Assembly: GCF_943737005.1 (NCBI RefSeq)
Contig: NZ_CALSFU010000004.1
Coordinates: forward strand, 62,001-126,000
Reading direction: 5' to 3'
DNA from: Achromobacter sp. Marseille-Q4962
GTDB taxonomy: Bacteria > Pseudomonadota > Gammaproteobacteria > Burkholderiales > Burkholderiaceae_B
DNA: 64,000 bases
Shown here: positions 63,137 to 64,000 of the stretch, piece after piece
Position numbering within the stretch: position 1 is the first letter of the stretch
How the letters are laid out: the number at the start of each line of letters is the position of its first letter
Translations under genes and position numbers: made by a program
Notes under the pieces: generated by a model
Told to the model about the DNA's origin: nothing
The model's database searches: none
What the model saw: only the letters and a program-made list of their open reading frames with translations

Positions 63137-63748
63137 CTAGTAGCCCACGGTGAATCGCGCCCGCGAATGGCGCGGCGTCTCGATCTCGTCGGCCAGCGCG
63201 ATGGCGTAGTCTTCCATGGAGATCCAGCTCTTGCCGTGCTCGTCGACCAGCAGCTCGTCGCCGCCCAGGCGGAACTTGCCCGTGCGCTCGCCCGGCTCGA
63301 ACAGCGCGGAGGGCGAGAGAAAGGTCCAGTCCAGCACGTCTTCCTTGCGCAGCGTATCCAGGAACACGACGCCGGCGCGCGCCTCGGGCTTATAGGCGTC
63401 GGGAAAGTCGGGCGTGTCGATGAGCATCCGGTCCGGCCCCACCAGCAGGCTGCCGGCCCCGCCCACCACCAGCAAACGCGGCACGCCCGCGTCCTTGACG
63501 GCGGCCAGCAGGGGCTTGGCATCGGTGGACACGAAGCGCGTCGCGCTGACGACCGCGTCGTGGCCCTTGAGCAGGGGCGTCAGCCCCTGGGGATCGGTGG
63601 CGTCGCCGAGCTGCACGGTCAGCCCGGGCTGCGGCGGCACCTCGCCGCGGTTGCGCGCGATGCCGGTCACGGCGTGGCCGCGCCGCAGCAGTTCGTCCGC
63701 CACGCGCGAGCCGACGCGCCCGGTAATGCCGATCAAAGCGATTTTCAT
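63137..63748 (-). CDS. NAD(P)-binding oxidoreductase (NmrA/YwnB-like)
   Basis: The 203-residue protein has an atypical SDR fold with the glycine motif IGITGRVGSRVADELLRRG (about residues 6-24) and the segment LVVGGAGSLLVGP. It resembles YwnB/NmrA-like NAD(P)H-binding proteins with a C-terminal FTVGY end. The substrate is unknown; several relatives are stress-related quinone or aldehyde handling proteins. It leads the minus-strand group at 61.4-63.7 kb; the 105-base gap to the next gene contains no clear terminator. Confidence 0.85.
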   Translation of the reverse strand: MKIALIGITGRVGSRVADELLRRGHAVTGIARNRGEVPPQPGLTVQLGDATDPQGLTPLLKGHDAVVSATRFVSTDAKPLLAAVKDAGVPRLLVVGGAGSLLVGPDRMLIDTPDFPDAYKPEARAGVVFLDTLRKEDVLDWTFLSPSALFEPGERTGKFRLGGDELLVDEHGKSWISMEDYAIALADEIETPRHSRARFTVGY

Positions 63749-63898
63749 GGTGTTGCTCCCAAAAGGAATGATCCTGGAATGACCGGGTCCGCGCCGCCCG
63801 GCGCGAACCGTTCCCCACCCATACTATTCGCCGGAAACCGATCGAAAAACCCCGGAAGCCTGATTAGTTTTTTGCATGAAATGCATCAATGCCGCGGT

Positions 63899-64000
63899 TC
63901 AGCCGGCGGCCCGCTGCGCCTGGTACACCTGCAGGTGCGCGTAGGCCACGCGCAGGTAGGTCGCGTCCACGCCCAGCGTGCCGGCCCGGCGCACCATGTC
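63899..64000 (-). CDS. C-terminal fragment of a ketopantoate reductase-like protein (cut by window edge)
   Basis: The last 33 codons of a minus-strand gene are visible, ending in TGA at 63899-63901. They read DMVRRAGTLGVDATYLRVAY and continue to a QAQRAAG end. The pattern LGVxxxxLxxxYAxLxxxQ fits the C-terminus of 2-dehydropantoate 2-reductase (PanE/ApbA family). The rest of the gene lies beyond the window. Confidence 0.55.
   Translation of the reverse strand, partial: DMVRRAGTLGVDATYLRVAYAHLQVYQAQRAAG

Overview
The window is high-GC proteobacterial chromosome with dense, short-gapped operons. Gene content points to a betaproteobacterium of the Alcaligenaceae, close to Bordetella or Achromobacter. 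The main pointers are three orphan Bug-family solute receptors (TctC fold) with no TctAB permease beside them, a MerR-type LiuR regulator with a leucine/isovalerate operon that also holds aceK, Smg and GluQ-RS genes, and topoisomerase III with a lysine/alanine-rich histone H1-like tail. The genus is an inference. I saw no tRNA, rRNA, CRISPR array, insertion sequence or prophage.

Layout. 1-3.4 kb: nitroreductase, LysE exporter, metallo-beta-lactamase-fold hydrolase, LiuR-like MerR regulator and YnfA. 3.4-13 kb: M20 amidohydrolase, then isovaleryl-CoA dehydrogenase, aceK, thiolase and both methylcrotonyl-CoA carboxylase subunits. Identical 16-bp operators (16 of 16 bases) lie in front of the regulator and of this operon. 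13-20 kb: an MFS exporter facing an ABC importer (Tat-type receptor, permease, ATPase) that shares an operon with an FAD amine oxidase, next to a LysR regulator and a divergent isochorismatase-fold protein without the usual catalytic triad. 20.5-21.6 kb: a hypothetical protein and a lone ABC ATPase with damaged Walker motifs.

21.8-34.8 kb is the most interesting part: one 13-kb polycistron under an IclR regulator. It holds a cysteine-less thiolase fold with a DUF35 partner, two Bug receptors, an NDP-forming acyl-CoA ligase, AtuA split into two genes, an SDR, an ACAD10/11-like dehydrogenase, an APH-type kinase and an AMP-forming ligase. The last four match the enzyme set of 4-hydroxyacid/levulinate breakdown through a phosphoacyl-CoA. 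I propose an undescribed pathway for a branched or oxygenated carboxylic acid.

34.9-44.7 kb: an acetylornithine-type aminotransferase, another Bug receptor, a complete polar amino acid ABC importer, a DSD1-type D-amino-acid enzyme and a TAXI-TRAP transporter. 44.9-51.7 kb: Smg, GluQ-RS, a large DUF2157/DUF4401/GDYXXLXY membrane protein and topoisomerase III. 51.8-55.5 kb: a second nitrate/sulfonate-type ABC importer followed by an SDR. 55.5-64 kb: acetolactate synthase divergent from an AsnC regulator, a bestrophin-like channel, a SET-domain methyltransferase, an FMN riboswitch with ribB, a TetR regulator, and a minus-strand group of small enzymes that ends in a truncated ketopantoate reductase-like gene at the right edge.

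Most intergenic space is short. Several gaps carry strong GC-rich hairpins, candidate operators, or members of a dispersed repeat seen at about 10.83 and 54.55 kb.
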